Shown here piece after piece: positions 36,947 through 49,750 of a stretch of DNA of 64,000 bases. Each line of letters begins with the position of its first letter. Positions within the stretch are counted from its first letter, which is position 1. The stretch covers positions 61,127,435 through 61,191,434 of the forward strand of contig NC_132904.1 in the NCBI RefSeq assembly GCF_047675955.1, written 5' to 3'. A model generated the notes under the pieces. That model was not told where the DNA came from. It did no database searches and worked only from the letters and a program-made list of their open reading frames with translations. Position numbers and translations under genes: made by a program. The stretch is from Chlorocebus sabaeus (taxonomy: Eukaryota; Chordata; Mammalia; Primates; Cercopithecidae).

Positions 36947-39900
36947 GGGATATTTGGAAGCCCATAGAGGGCTATGGTGAAAAAGGAAATATCTTCCGTT
37001 CAAAACTGGAAAGAAGCTTTTTGAGAAACTGCTCTGTGTTCTGTTAGTTCATCTCACAGAGTTACATCTTTCCCTTCAAGAAGCCTTTTGATAAGGCTGT
37101 TCTTGTGGAATTGGCAAAGGGATATTGGGAGGCCCATAGAGGGCTATAGTGAAAAAGGAAATATCTTCTGTTCAAAACTGGAAAGAAGTTTGTGAGAAAC
37201 TGCTCTGTGTTCTGTTAATTCATCTCACAGAGTTACATCTTTCCCTTCAAGAAGCCTTTCGCTAAGGCTGTTCTTGTGGAATTGGCAAAGGGATATTTGG
37301 AAGCCCATAGAGGGCTATGTTGAAAAAGGAAATATCTTCAGTTCAAAACAGGAAAGAAGCTTTCTGAGAAACTGCTCTGTGTTCTGTTAGTTCATCTCAC
37401 AGAGTTATATCTTTCCCTTCAAGAAGCCTTTCCCTAAGACTGTTCTTGTGGAATTGGAAAAGGGATATTTGGAAGCCCATAGAGGGCTTTGGTGAAAAAG
37501 GAAATATCTTTCGTTCAAAATTGGAAAGAAGCGTTCTGAGAAACTGCTCTGTGTTCTGTTAATTCATCTCACAGAGTTATATCTTACCCTTCAAGAAGCC
37601 TTACGATAAGGCTGTTCTTTTGGCATTGGCAAAGGGATATTTGGAAGCCCATAGAGGGCTATGGTGAAAAAGGAAATATCTTCCGTTCACAACTGGAAAG
37701 AAGCTTTCTGAGAAACTGCTCTGTGTTCTGTTAATTCATCTCACAGAGTTACATCTTTACCTTCAACAAGCCTTTCGCTAAGGCTGTTCTTGTGGAATTG
37801 GCAAAGGGATATTTCGGAGCCCATAGAGGGCTACGGTGAAAAAGGAAATATCTTCCGTTCAAAACTGGAAAGAAGCTTTCTGAGAAACTGCTCTGTGTTC
37901 TGTTAATTCATCTCACAGAGTTACATCTTTCCCTTCAAGAAGCCTTTTGATAAGGCTGTTCTTGTGGAATTGGCAAAGGGATATTTGGAGGCCCATAGAG
38001 GGCTATAGTGAAAAAGGAAATATCTTCTGTTCAAAACTGGAAAGAAGCTTTGTGAGAAACTGCTCTGTGTTCTGTTAATTCATCTCACAGAGTTACATCT
38101 TTCCCTTCAAGAAGGCTTTCGCTAAGGCTGTTCTTGTGGAATTGGCAAAGGGATATTTGGAAGCCCTTAGAGGGCTATGGTGAAAAAAGAAATATCTTCC
38201 GTTCGAAACTGGAAAGAAGCATTCTGAGAAACTGCTCTGTGTTCTGTTAATTCATCTCACAGAGTTACATCTTTCCTTATAAGAAGCCTTTCGCTAAGGC
38301 TGTTCTTGTGGAATTGGCAAAGTGATATTTGGAACCCCTAGAGGGCTACGGTGAAAAAGGAAATATCTTCCGTTCAAAACTGGAAAGACGGTTTCTGAGA
38401 AACTGCTCTGTGTTCTCTTAATTTATCTCACAGAGTTACATCTTTCCCTTCAAGAAGCCTTTCGCTAAGGCTGTTCTTGTGGAGTTTGCAAAGGGATATT
38501 TGGAAGCCCATAGAAGGCTATGGTGAAAAAGGAAATATCTTCCGTTAAAAACTGGAAAGAAGCTTTCTGAGAAACTGCTCTGTGTTCTGTTAATTCATCT
38601 CACAGAGTTACATCTTTCCCTTCAAGAAGCCTTTCGCTAAGGCTGTTCTTGTGGAATTGGCAAAGGGATATTTGGAAGCCCCTAGAGGGCTATGGTGAAA
38701 AAGGAAATATCTTCCGTTCACAACTGGAAAGAAGCTTTCTGAGAAACTGCTCTGTGTTCTGTTAATTCATCTCACAGAGTTACATCTTTACCTTCAACAA
38801 GCCTTTCGCTAAGGCTGTTCTTGTGGAATTGGCAAAGGGATATTTGGGAGCCCATAGAGGGCTTCGGTGAAAAAGGAAATATCTTCCGTTCAAAACTGGA
38901 AAGAAGCTTTCTGAGAAACTGCTCTGTGTTTTGTTAATTCATCTCACAGAGTTACATCTTTCCCTTCAAGAAGCCTTTTGATAAGGCTGTTCTTGTGGAA
39001 TTGGCAAAGGGATATTTGGAAGCTCATAGAGGGCTATGGTGAAAAGGAAATATCTTCCGTTCAAAACTCGAAAGAAGCTTTCTGAGAAACTGCTCTGTGT
39101 TTTTTTAATTCATCTCCCAGAGTTACATCTTTCCCTTCAAGAAGCCTTTCGCTAAGGCTGTTCTTGTGGAATTGGCAAAGTGATATTTGGAAGCGCATAG
39201 AGGGCTATGGTGAAAAAGGAAATATCTTACGGTCAAAACTGGAAAGAAGCTTTCTGAGAAACTGCTCTGTGTTCTCTTAATTTATCTCACAGAGTTACAT
39301 CTTTCCCTTCAAGAAGCCTTTCGCTAAGGCTGTTCTTGTGAAATTGACAAAGGGATATTTGGAAGCCCATAGAGGGCTATGGTGAAAAAGGAAATATCTT
39401 CCGTTCAAAACTGGAAAGAAGCTTTCTGAGAAACTGCTCTGTGTTCTGTTAATTCATCTCACAGAGTTACATCTTTCCCTTCAAGAAGCCTTTCGCTAAG
39501 ACTGTTCTTGTGGAATTGGCAAGGGGATATTTGGAAGCCCATAGAAGGCTATGGTGAAAAAGGAAATATCTTCCGTTCAAAACTGGAAAGAAGCCTTGTG
39601 AGAAACTGCTCTGTGTTCTGTTAATTCATCTCACAGAGTTACATCTTTACCTTCAACAAGCCTTTCGCTAAGGCTGTTCTTGTGGCATTGGCAAAGGGAT
39701 ATTTGGAAGCCCATAGAAGGCTACGGTGAAAAAGGAAATATCTTACGGTCAAAACTGGAAAGAAGCTTTCTGAGAAACTGCTCTGTGTTCTGTTAATTCA
39801 TCTCACAGAGTTACATCTTTCCCTTCAAGAAGCCTTTCGCTAAGGCTGTTCTTGTGGAATTGCCAAAGGGATATTTGGAAGTCCATAGAGGGCTATGGTG

Positions 39901-42900
39901 AAAAAGGAAATATCTTCCGTTCAAAACTGGAAAGAAGCTTTCTGAGAAACTGCTCTGTGTTCCGTTAATTCATCTCACAGAGTTACATCTTTCCCTTCAA
40001 GAAGCCTTTCGCTAAGGCAGTTCTTGTGGCATTGGCAAAGGGATATTTGGAAGCTCATAGAAGGCTATGGTGAAAAAGGAAATATCTTCCGTTCAAAACT
40101 GGAAACAAGCTTTCTGAGAAACTGCTCTGTGTTCCGTTAATTCTTCTCACAGAGTTACATCTTTCCCTTCAAGAAGCCTTTCGCTAAGGCTGTTCTTGTG
40201 GAATCGGCAAAGGGATATTTGGAAGCCCATAGAGGGCTATGGTGAAAAAGGAAATATCTTACGGTCAAAACTAGAAAGAAGGATTCTGAGAAACTGCTCT
40301 GTGTTCTCTTAATTTATCTCACAGAGTTACATCTTTCCCTTCAAGAAGCCTTTCGCTAAGGCTGTTCTTGTGGAATTGGCAAAGGGATATTTGGAAGCCC
40401 ATAGAGGGCTATGGTGAAAAAGGAAATATCTTCCGTTCGAAACTGGAAAGAAGCTTTCTGAGAAACTGCTCTGTGTTCTGTTAATTCATCTCACAGTGTT
40501 ACATCTTTCCCTTCAAGAAACCTTTCGCTAAGGCTGTTGTTCTGGAATTTGTAAAGGGATATTTGGAAGCCCATAGAGGGCTATGGTGAAAAAGAAAATA
40601 TCTTCCGTTCAAAACTGGAAAAAAGCTTTCTGAGAAACTGCTCTGTGTTCTGTTAATTCATCTCACAGAGTTACATCTTTCCCTTCAAGAAACCTTTCGC
40701 TAAGGCTGTTTTTCTGGAATTTGCAAAGGGATATTTGGAAGCCCATAGAGGGCTATGGTGAAAAAGGTAATATCTTCCGTTCAAAACTGGAAAGAAGCTT
40801 TCTGAGAAACTGCTCTGTGTTCTGTTAATTCATCTCACAGAGTTACATCTTTCCCTTCAAGAAGTCTTTTGATAAGGCTGTTCTTGTGGAATTGGCAAAG
40901 GGATATTTGGAGGCCCATAGAGGGCTATAGTGAAAAAGGAAATATCTTCTGTTCAAAACTGGAAAGAAGCTTTCTGAGAAACTGCTCTGTGTTCTCTTAA
41001 TTCATCTCACAGAGTTACATCTTTCCTTTCAAGAATCCTTTCGATAAGCTGTTCTTGTGGAATTGGCAAAGGGATATTTGGAAGCCCATAGAGGGCTATG
41101 GTGAAAAAGGAAATATCTTCCATTCAAAACTGGAAAGAAGCGTTCTGAGAAACTGCTCTGTGTTCTGTTAATTCATCTCACAGAGTTACATCTTTCCCTT
41201 GAAGAAGACTTTCGCTAAGGCTGTTCTTGTGGCATTGGCAAAGGGATATTTGGAAGCCCTTAGAGGGCTATGGTGAAAAAGGAAATATATTCCGTTCAAA
41301 ACTGGAAAGAAGCTTTCTGAGAAACTGCTCTGTGTTCTCTTAGTTCATCTCACAGAGTTACATCTTTCCCTTCAAGAAGCCTTTCGCTAAGGCTGTTCTT
41401 GTGGAATTGGCAAAGGGATATTTGGAAGCACATAGAGGGCTATGGTGAAAAAGGAAATATCTTACGGTCAAAACTGGAAAGAAGGTTTCTGAGAAACTGC
41501 TCTGTGTTCTGTTCATTCATCTCACAGAGTTACATCTTTACCTTCAAGAAGCCTTTCGCTAAGGCTGTTCTTGTGGAATTGGCAAAGGGATATTTGGAAG
41601 CCCATAGAGGGCTACGGTGAAAAAGGAAATATCTTCCGTTCAAAACTGGAAAGAAGCTTTCTGAGAAACTGCTCTGTGTTCTGTTAATTCATCTCACAGT
41701 GTTACATCTTTCCCTTCAAGATGCCTTTTGATAAGACTGTTCTTGTGGAATTGGCAAAGGGATATTTGGAGGCCCATAGAGGTCTATGGTGAAAAAAGAA
41801 ATATCTTCCGTTCAAAACTGTAAAGAAGCGTTCTGAGAAACTGCTCTGTGTTCTGTTAATTCATCTCACAGAGTTACATCTTTCCCTTCAAGAAGCCTTT
41901 CGCTAAGGCTGTTCTTGTGGAATTGGCAAAGGGATATTTGGAAGCCCATAGAAGGCTATGGTGAAAAAGGAAATACCTTCCGTTCAAAACTGGAAAGAAG
42001 CCTTCTGTGAAACTGCTCTGTGTTCTGTTAATTCATCTCACAGAGTTACATCTTTCCCTTCAAGAAGCCTTTCGCTAAGGCTGTTCTTGTGGAATTGGCA
42101 AAGGGATATTTGGAAGCCCATAGAGGGCTATGGTGAAAAGGAAATATCTTCCGTTCAAAACTCGAAAGAAGTTTTCTGAGAAACTGCTCTGTGTTTTTTT
42201 AATTCATCTCCCAGAGTTACATCTTTCCCTTCAAGAAGCCTTTCGCTAAGGCTGTTCTTGTGAAATTGACAAAGGGATATTTGGAAGCCCATAGAGGGCT
42301 ATGGTGAAAAAGGAAATATCTTCCGTTCAAAACTGGAAAGAAGCTTTCTGAGAAACTGCTCTGTGTTCTGTTAATTCATCTCACAGAGTTACATCTTTCC
42401 CTTCAAGAAGCCTTTCGCTAAGACTGTTCTTGTGGAATTGGCAAGGGGATATTTGGAAGCCCATTGAGGGCTATGGTGAAAAAGGAAATATCTTCCGTTC
42501 AAAACTGGAAAGAAGCCTTCTGAGAAACTGCTCTGTGTTCTGTTAATTCATCTCACAGAGTTACATCTTTACCTTCAACAAGCCTTTCGCTAAGGCTGTT
42601 CTTGTGGCATTGGCAAAGGGATATTTGGAAGCCCATAGAAGGCTACGGTGAAAAAGGAAATATCTTACGGTCAAAACTGGAAAGAAGCTTTCTGAGAAAC
42701 TGCTCTGTGTTCTGTTAATTCATCTCAAAGAGTTACATCTTTCCCTTCAAGAAGCCTTTCGCTAAGGCTGTTCTTGTGTAATTGCCAAAGGGATATTTGG
42801 AAGCCCATAGAGGGCTATGGTGAAAAAGGAAATATCTTCCGTTCAAAACTGGAAAGAAGCTTTCTGAGAAACTGCTCTGTGTTCTGTTAATTCATCTCAC

Positions 42901-45900
42901 AGAGTTACATCTTTCCCTTCAAGAAGTCTTTCGCTAAGGCAGTTCTTGTGGCATTGGCAAAGGGATATTTGGAAGCCCATAGAAGGCTATGGTGAAAAAG
43001 GAAATATCTTCCGTTCAAAACTGGAAACAAGCTTTCTGAGAAACTGCTCTGTGTACCGTTAATTCTTCTCACAGAGTTACATCTTTCCCTTCAAGAAGCC
43101 TTTCGCTAAGGCTGTTCTTGTGGAATCGGCAAAGGGATATTTGGAAGCCCATAGAGGGCTATGGTGAAAAAGGAAATATCTTTCGATCAAAACTGGAAAG
43201 AAGCCTTCTGAGAAACTGCTCTGTGTTCTGTTAATTCATCTCACAGAGTTACATCTTTCCCTTCAGGAAGCTTTTCTCTAAGGCTGTTCTTGTGGCATTG
43301 GCAAAGGGATATTTGGAAGCCCATAGAGGGCTATGGTGAAAAAGGAAATATCTTCCGTTCAAAACTAGAAAGAAGCTTTCTGAGAAACTGCTCTGTGTTC
43401 TGTTAGTTCATCTCACAGAGTTACATCTTTCCCTTCAAGAAGCCTTTCGCTAAGGCTGTTCTTGTGGAATTGGCAAAGGGATATTTGGAAGCACATAGAG
43501 GGCTATGGTGAAAAAGGAAATATCTTACGGCCAAAACTAGAAAGAAGGATTCTGAGAAACTGCTCTGTGTTCTCTTAATTTATCTCACAGAGTTACATCT
43601 TTCCCTTCAAGAAGCCTTTCGCTAAGGCTGTTCTTGTGGAATTGGCAAAGGGATATTTGGAAGCCCATAGAGGGCTATGGTGAAAAAGGAAATATCTTCC
43701 GTTCGAAACTGGAAAGAAGCTTTCTGAGAAACTGCTCTGTGTTCTGTTAATTCATCTCACAGAGTTACATCTTTCCCTTCCAGAAACCTTTCGCTAAGGC
43801 TGTTGTTCTGGAATTTGTAAAGGGATATTTGGAAGCCCATAGAGGGCTATGGTGAAAAAGGAAATATCTTCCGTTCAAAACTGGAAAAAAGCTTTCTGAG
43901 AAACTGCTCTGTGTTCTGTTAATTCATCTCACAGAGTTACATCTTTCCCTTCAAGAAACCTTTCGCTAAGGCTGTTTTTCTGGAATTTGCAAAGTGATAT
44001 TTGGAAGCCCATAGAGGGCTACGGTGAAAAAGGAAATATCTTCCGTTCAAAACTGGAAAGAAGCTTTCTGAGAAACTGCTCTGTGTTCTGTTAATTCATC
44101 TCACAGTGTTACATCTTTCCCTTCAAGATGCCTTTTGATAAGACTGTTCTTGTGGAATTGACAAAGGGATATTTGGAGGCCCATAGAGGGCTATAGTGAA
44201 AAAGGAAATATCTTCTGTTCAAAACTGGAAAGAAGCTTTGTGAGAAACTGCTCTGTGTTCTGTTAATTCATCTCACAGAGTTACATCTTTCCCTTCAAGA
44301 AGCCTTTCGCTAAGGCTGTTCTTGTGGAATTGGCAAAGGGATATTTAGAAGCCCATAGAAGGCTATGGTGAAAAAGGAAATACCTTCCGTTCAAAACTGG
44401 AAAGAAGCCTTCTGTGAAACTGCTCTGTGTTCTGTTAATTCATCTCACAGAGTTACATCTTTCCCTTCAAGAAGCCTTTCGCTAAGGCTGTTCTTGTGGA
44501 ATTGGCAAAGGGACATTTGGAAGTCCATAGAGGGCTATGGTGAAAAAGGAAATATCTTCCGTTCAAAACTGGAAAGAAGCTTTCTGAGAAACTGCTCTGT
44601 GTTCTGTTAGTTCATCTCACAGAGTTACATCTTTCCCTTCAAGAAGCCTTGCACTAAGGCTGCTCTTGTGGAATTGGCAAAGTGATATTTGGAACCCCTA
44701 GAGGGCTATGGTGAAAAAGGAAATATCTTCCGTTCAAAACTGGAAAGACGGTTTCTGAGAAACTGCTCTGTGTTCTCTTAATTTATCTCACAGAGTTACA
44801 TCTTTCCCTTCAAGAAGCCTTTCGCTAAGGCTGTTCTTGTGGAATTTGCAAAGGGATATTTGGAAGCCTATAGAGGTCTATGGGGAAAAAGGAAATATCT
44901 TCCGTTCAAAACTGGAAAGAAGCTTTCTGAGAAACTGCTCTGTGTTCTGTTAATTCATCTCACAGAGTTACATCTTTCCCTTCAAGAAGCCTTTCGCTAA
45001 GGCTGTTCTTTTGGAATTGGCAAAGGGATATTTTGAAGCCCATAGAGGGCTATGGTGAAAAAAGAAATATCTTCCGTTCAAAACTGGAAAGAAGCGTTCT
45101 GAGAAACTGCTCTGTGTTCTGTTAATTCATCTCACAGAGTTACATCTTTCCTTATAAGAAGCCTTTCGCTAAGGCTCTTCTTGTGGAATTGGAAAAGGGA
45201 TATTTGGAAGCCCCTAGAGGGCTATGGTGAAAAAGGAAATATCTTCCGTTCACAACTGGAAAGAAGCTTTCTGAGAAACTGCTCTGTGTTCTGTTAATTC
45301 ATCTCACAGAGTTACATCTTTCCCTTCAAGAAGCCTTTCGCTAAGGCTGTTCTTGTGGAATTGGCAAAGGGATATTTGGAGGCCCATAGAGGGCTATAGT
45401 GAAAAAGGAAATATCTTCTGTTCAAAACTGGAAAGAAGCTTTGTGAGAAACTGCTCTGTGTTCTGTTAATTCATCTCACAGAGTTACATCTTTCCCTTCA
45501 AGAAGCCTTTCGCTAAGGCTGTTCTTGTGGAATTGGCAAAGGGATATTTGGAAGCCCATAGAGGGCTATGGTGAAAAAAGAAATATCTTCCGTTCAAAAC
45601 TGGAAAGAAGCGTTCTGAGAAACTGCTCTGTGTTCTGTTAATTCATCTCACAGAGTTACATCTTTCCCTTCAAGAAGCCTTTCGCTAAGGCTGTTCTTGT
45701 GGCATTGGCAAAGGGATATTTGGAAGCCCATAGAGGGCTATGGTGAAAAAGGAAATATCTTCCGTTCAAAACTGGAAAGAAGCTTTCTGAGAAACTGCTC
45801 TGTGTTCTGTTAGTTCATCTCACAGAGTTACATCTTTCCCTTCAAGAAGCCTTTCCCTAAGACTGTTCTTGTGGAATTGGCAAAGGGATATTTGGAAGCC

Positions 45901-46228
45901 CATAGAGGGCTATGGTGAAAAAGGAAATAATCTTACGGTCAAAACTGGAAAGAAGCTTTCTGTGAAACTGCTCTGTGTTCTCTTAATTTATCTCACAGAG
46001 TTACATCTTTCCCTTCAAGAAGCCTTTCGCTAAGGCTGTTCTTGTGGAATTGGCAAAGGGATATTTGGAAGCCCATAGAGGGCTATGGTGAAAAGGAAAT
46101 ATCTTCCGTTCAAAACTGGAAAGAAGTTTTCTGAGAAACTGCTCTGTGTTCTGTTAATTCATCTCACAGAGTTACATCTTTCCCTTCAAGAAGCCTTTCG
46201 CTAAGACTACTCTTGTGGAATTGGCAAG
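36947..46228 (+). repeat. Block D, copy 2
   Basis: Tandem copy of 27665-36946. The one difference I noticed is at 43781, where C replaces A (TTCCAGAAACC against TTCAAGAAACC at 34499). Downstream of 46250 the copies diverge: AGAAGGCTACGG here against AGAGGGCTATGG after copy 1. Confidence 0.92.
37597..37613. other. Perfect 7-bp stem variant, block D copy 2
   Basis: Exactly 9282 bases after the copy at 28315, as expected from the block duplication. Confidence 0.8.
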
Positions 46229-46619
46229 GGGATATTTGGAAGCCCATAGAAGGCTACGGTGAAAAAGGAAATATCTTCCGTTCAAAACTGGAAAGAAGCT
46301 TTCTGAGAAACTGCTCTGTGTTCTGTTAATTCATCTCACAGAGTTACATCTTTACCTTCAACAAGCCTTTCGCTAAGGCTGTTCTTGTGGAATTGGCAAA
46401 GGGATATTTGGAAGCCCATAGAAGGCTACGGTGAAAAAGGAAATATCTTACGGTCAAAAGTGGAAAGAAGCTTTCTGAGAAACTGCTCTGTGTTCTGTTA
46501 ATTCATCTCACAGAGTTACATCTTTCCCTTCAAGAAGCCTTTCGCTAAGGCTGTTCTTGTGTAATTGGCAAAGGCATATTTCGAAGCCCATAGAGGGCTA
46601 TGGTGAAAAAGGAAATATC
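46229..46619 (+). repeat. Monomers between block D and repeat G
   Basis: Monomers carrying AAGGCTACGG twice, AACAAGCC, GTGTAATTGG and GGCATATTTCG (near 46573). The order resembles 23.1-23.4 kb and 26.4-26.65 kb. Only satellite is present. Confidence 0.7.
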
Positions 46620-47690
46620 TTCCGTTCAAAACTGGAAAGAAGCTTTCTGAGAAACTGCTCTGTGTTCTGTTAGTTCATCTCACAGAGTTACATCTTTCCC
46701 TTCAAGAAACCTTGCGCTAAGGCTGCTCTTGTGGAATTGGCAAAGTGATATTTGGAACCCCTAGAGGGCTTTGGTGAAAAAGGAAATATCTTCCGTTCAA
46801 AACTGGAAAGACGGTTTCTGAGAAACTGCTCTGTGTTCTCTTAATTTATCTCAGAGAGTTACATCTTTCCCTTCAAGAAGCCTTTCGCTAAGGCTGTTCT
46901 TATGGAATTTGCAATGGGATATTTGGAAGCCTATAGAGGTCTATGGGGAAAAAGGAAATATCTTCCGTTCAAAACTGGAAAGAAGCTTTCTGAGAAACTG
47001 CTCTGTGTTCTGTTAATTCATCTCACAGAGTTACATCTTTCCCTTCAAGAAGCCTTTCGCTAAGGCTGTTCTTGTGGAATTGGCAAAGGGATATTTGGAA
47101 GCCCATAGAGAGCTATGGTGAAAAAAGAAATATCTTCCGTTCAAAACTGGAAAGAAGCGTTCTGAGAAACTGCTCTGTGTTCTGTTAATTCATCTCACAG
47201 AGTTACATCTTTCCTTATAAGAAGCCTTTCGCTAAGGCTGTTCTTGTGGAATTGGAAAAGGGATATTTGGAAGCCCCTAGAGGGCTATGGTGAAAAAGGA
47301 AATATCTTCCGTTCACAACTGGAAAGAAGCTTTCTGAGAAACTGCTCTGTGTTCCGTTAATTCATCTCACAGAGTTACATCTTTCCCTTCAAGAAGCCTT
47401 TCGCTAAGGCTGTTCTTGTGGAATTGGCAAAGTGATATTTGGAAGCGCATAGAGGGCTATGGTGAGAAAGGAAATATCTTACGGTCAAAATTGGAAAGAA
47501 GGTTTCTGAGAAACTGCTCTGTGTTCTGTTAATTTATCTCACAGAGTTACATCTTTCCCTTCAAGAAGCCTTTCCCTAAGGCTGTTCTTGTGGAATTGGC
47601 AAAGGGATATTTGGAAGCCCATAGAGGGCTATGGTGAAAAAGGAAATATCTTCCGTTCAAAACTGGAAAGAAGCTTTCTGAGAAACAGCT
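46620..47690 (+). repeat. Repeat G, copy 1 (cassette K, six monomers)
   Basis: Pairs with 48683-49750 at an offset of 2063 bases (12 x 172 minus 1). It carries the full cassette K series, with private changes CTTGCGCTAAGG (near 46711), AGGGCTTTGG, CTCAGAGAGTT (near 46850) and TTTGCAATGGG (near 46908). Confidence 0.8.
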
Positions 47691-48682
47691 CTGTGTTCTG
47701 TTAGTTCATCTCACAGAGTTACATCTTTCCCTTCAAGAAGCCTTTCGCTAAGACTGTTCTTGTGGAATTGGCAAAGGGATATTTGGAAGCCCATAGAGGG
47801 CTATGGTGAAAAAGGAAATATCTTCCGTTCAAAACTGGAAAGAAGCGTTCTGAGAAACTGCTCTGTGTTCAGTTAATTCATCTCACAGAGTTACATCTTT
47901 CCCTTCAACAAGACTTTCGCTAAGGCTGTTCTTGTGGAATTGGCAAAGGGATATTTGGAAGCCCATAGAGGGCTACGGTGAAAAAGGAAATATCTTCCGT
48001 TCAAAACTGGAAAGAAGCTTTCTGAGAAACTGCTCTGTGTTCTGTTAATTCATCTCACAGAGTTACATCTTTCCCTTCAAAAAGCCTTTTGATAAGGCTG
48101 TTCTTGTGGAATTGGCAAAGGGATATTTGGAGGCCCATAGAGGGCTATAGTGAAAAAGGAAATAAATTCTGTTCAAAAGTGGAAAGAAGCTTTGTGAGAA
48201 ACTGCTCTGTGTTCTGTTAATTCATCTCACAGAGTTACATCTTTCCCTTCAAGAAGCCTTTCGCTAAGGCTGTTCTTGTGGAATTGGCAAAGGGATATTT
48301 GGAAGCCCATAGAAGGCTATGGTGAAAAAGGAAACACCTTCCGTTCAAAACTGGAAAGAAGCCTTCTGTGAAACTGCTCTGTGTTCTGTTAATTCATCTC
48401 ACAGAGTTACATCTTTCCCTTCAAGAAGCCTTTCGCTAAGGCTGTTATTGTGGAATTGGCAAAGGGATATTTCGAAGCCCATAGAGGGCTATGGTGAAAA
48501 AGGAAATATCTTCCGTTCAAAACTGGAAAGAAGCGTTCTGAGAAACTGCTCTGTGTTCAGTTAATTCATCTCACAGAGTTACATCTTTCCCTTCAACAAG
48601 ACTTTCGCTAAGGCTGTTCTTGTGGAATTGGCAAAGGGATATTTGGAAGCCCATAGAGGGCTACGGTGAAAAAGGAAATATC
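47691..48682 (+). repeat. Monomers between the G copies
   Basis: About six monomers. CTTCAACAAGACTTTCG occurs at about 47905 and again at about 48591. AATAAATTCTG (near 48161) and GGAAACACC (near 48332) are single changes. The series from 47.7 to 48.3 kb resembles about 55.4-56.0 kb, which may be the source of the extra monomers in block H copy 2. Confidence 0.75.
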
Positions 48683-49750
48683 TTCCGTTCAAAACTGGAA
48701 AGAAGCTTTCTGAGAAACTGCTCTGTGTTCTGTTAGTTCATCTCACAGAGTTACATCTTTCCCTTCAAGAAGCCTTGGACTAAGGCTGCTCTTGTGGAAT
48801 TGGCAAAGTGATATTTGGAACCCCTAGAGGGCTATGGTGAAAAAGGAAATATCTTCCGTTCAAAACTGGAAAGACGGTTTCTGAGAAACTGCTCTGTGTT
48901 CCCTTAATTTATCTCACAGAGTTACATCTTTCCCTTCAAGAAGCCTTTCGCTAAGGCTGTTCTTGTGGAATTTGCAAAGGGATATTTGGAAGCCTATAGA
49001 GGTCTATGGGGAAAAAGGAAATATCTTCCGTTCAAAACTGGAAAGAAGCTTTCTGAGAAACTGCTCTGTGTTCTGTTAATTCATCTCACAGAGTTACATC
49101 TTTCCCTTCAAGAAGCCTTTCGCTAAGGCTGTTCTTGTGGAACTGGCAAAGGGATATTTGGAAACCCATAGAGGGCTATGGTGAAAAAAGAAATATCTTC
49201 CGTTCAAAACTGGAAAGAAGCGTTCTGAGAAACTGCTCTGTGTTCTGTTAATTCATCTCACAGAGTTACATCTTTCCTTATAAGAAGCCTTTCGCTAAGG
49301 CTGTTCTTGTGGAATTGGAAAAGGGATATTTGGAAGCCCCTAGAGGGCTATGGTGAAAAAGGAAATATCTTCCGTTCACAACTGGAAAGAAGCTTTCTGA
49401 GAAACTGCTCTGTGTTCTGTTAATTCATCTCACAGAGTAACATCTTTCCCTTCAAGAAGCCTTTCGCTAAGGCTGTTCTTATGGAATTGGCAAAGTGATA
49501 TTTGGAAGCGCATAGAGGGCTATGGTGAGAAAGGAAATATCTTACGGTCAAAACTGGAAAGAAGGTTTCTGAGAAACTGCTCTGTGTTCTCTTAATTTAT
49601 CTCACAGAGTTACATCTTTCCCTTCAAGAAGCCTTTCCCAAAGGCTGTTCTTGTGGAATTGGCAAAGGGATATTTGGAAGCCCATAGAGGGCTATGGTGA
49701 AAAAGGAAATATCTTCCGTTCAAAACTGGAAAGAAGCTTTCTGAGAAACT
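48683..49750 (+). repeat. Repeat G, copy 2
   Basis: Second copy of the cassette K series, with private changes CCTTGGACTAAGG (near 48773), TTCCCTTAATTT (near 48900), CAGAGTAACATC (near 49434) and TTCCCAAAGG (near 49635). Its right part is also the left end of block H copy 1. Confidence 0.8.
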
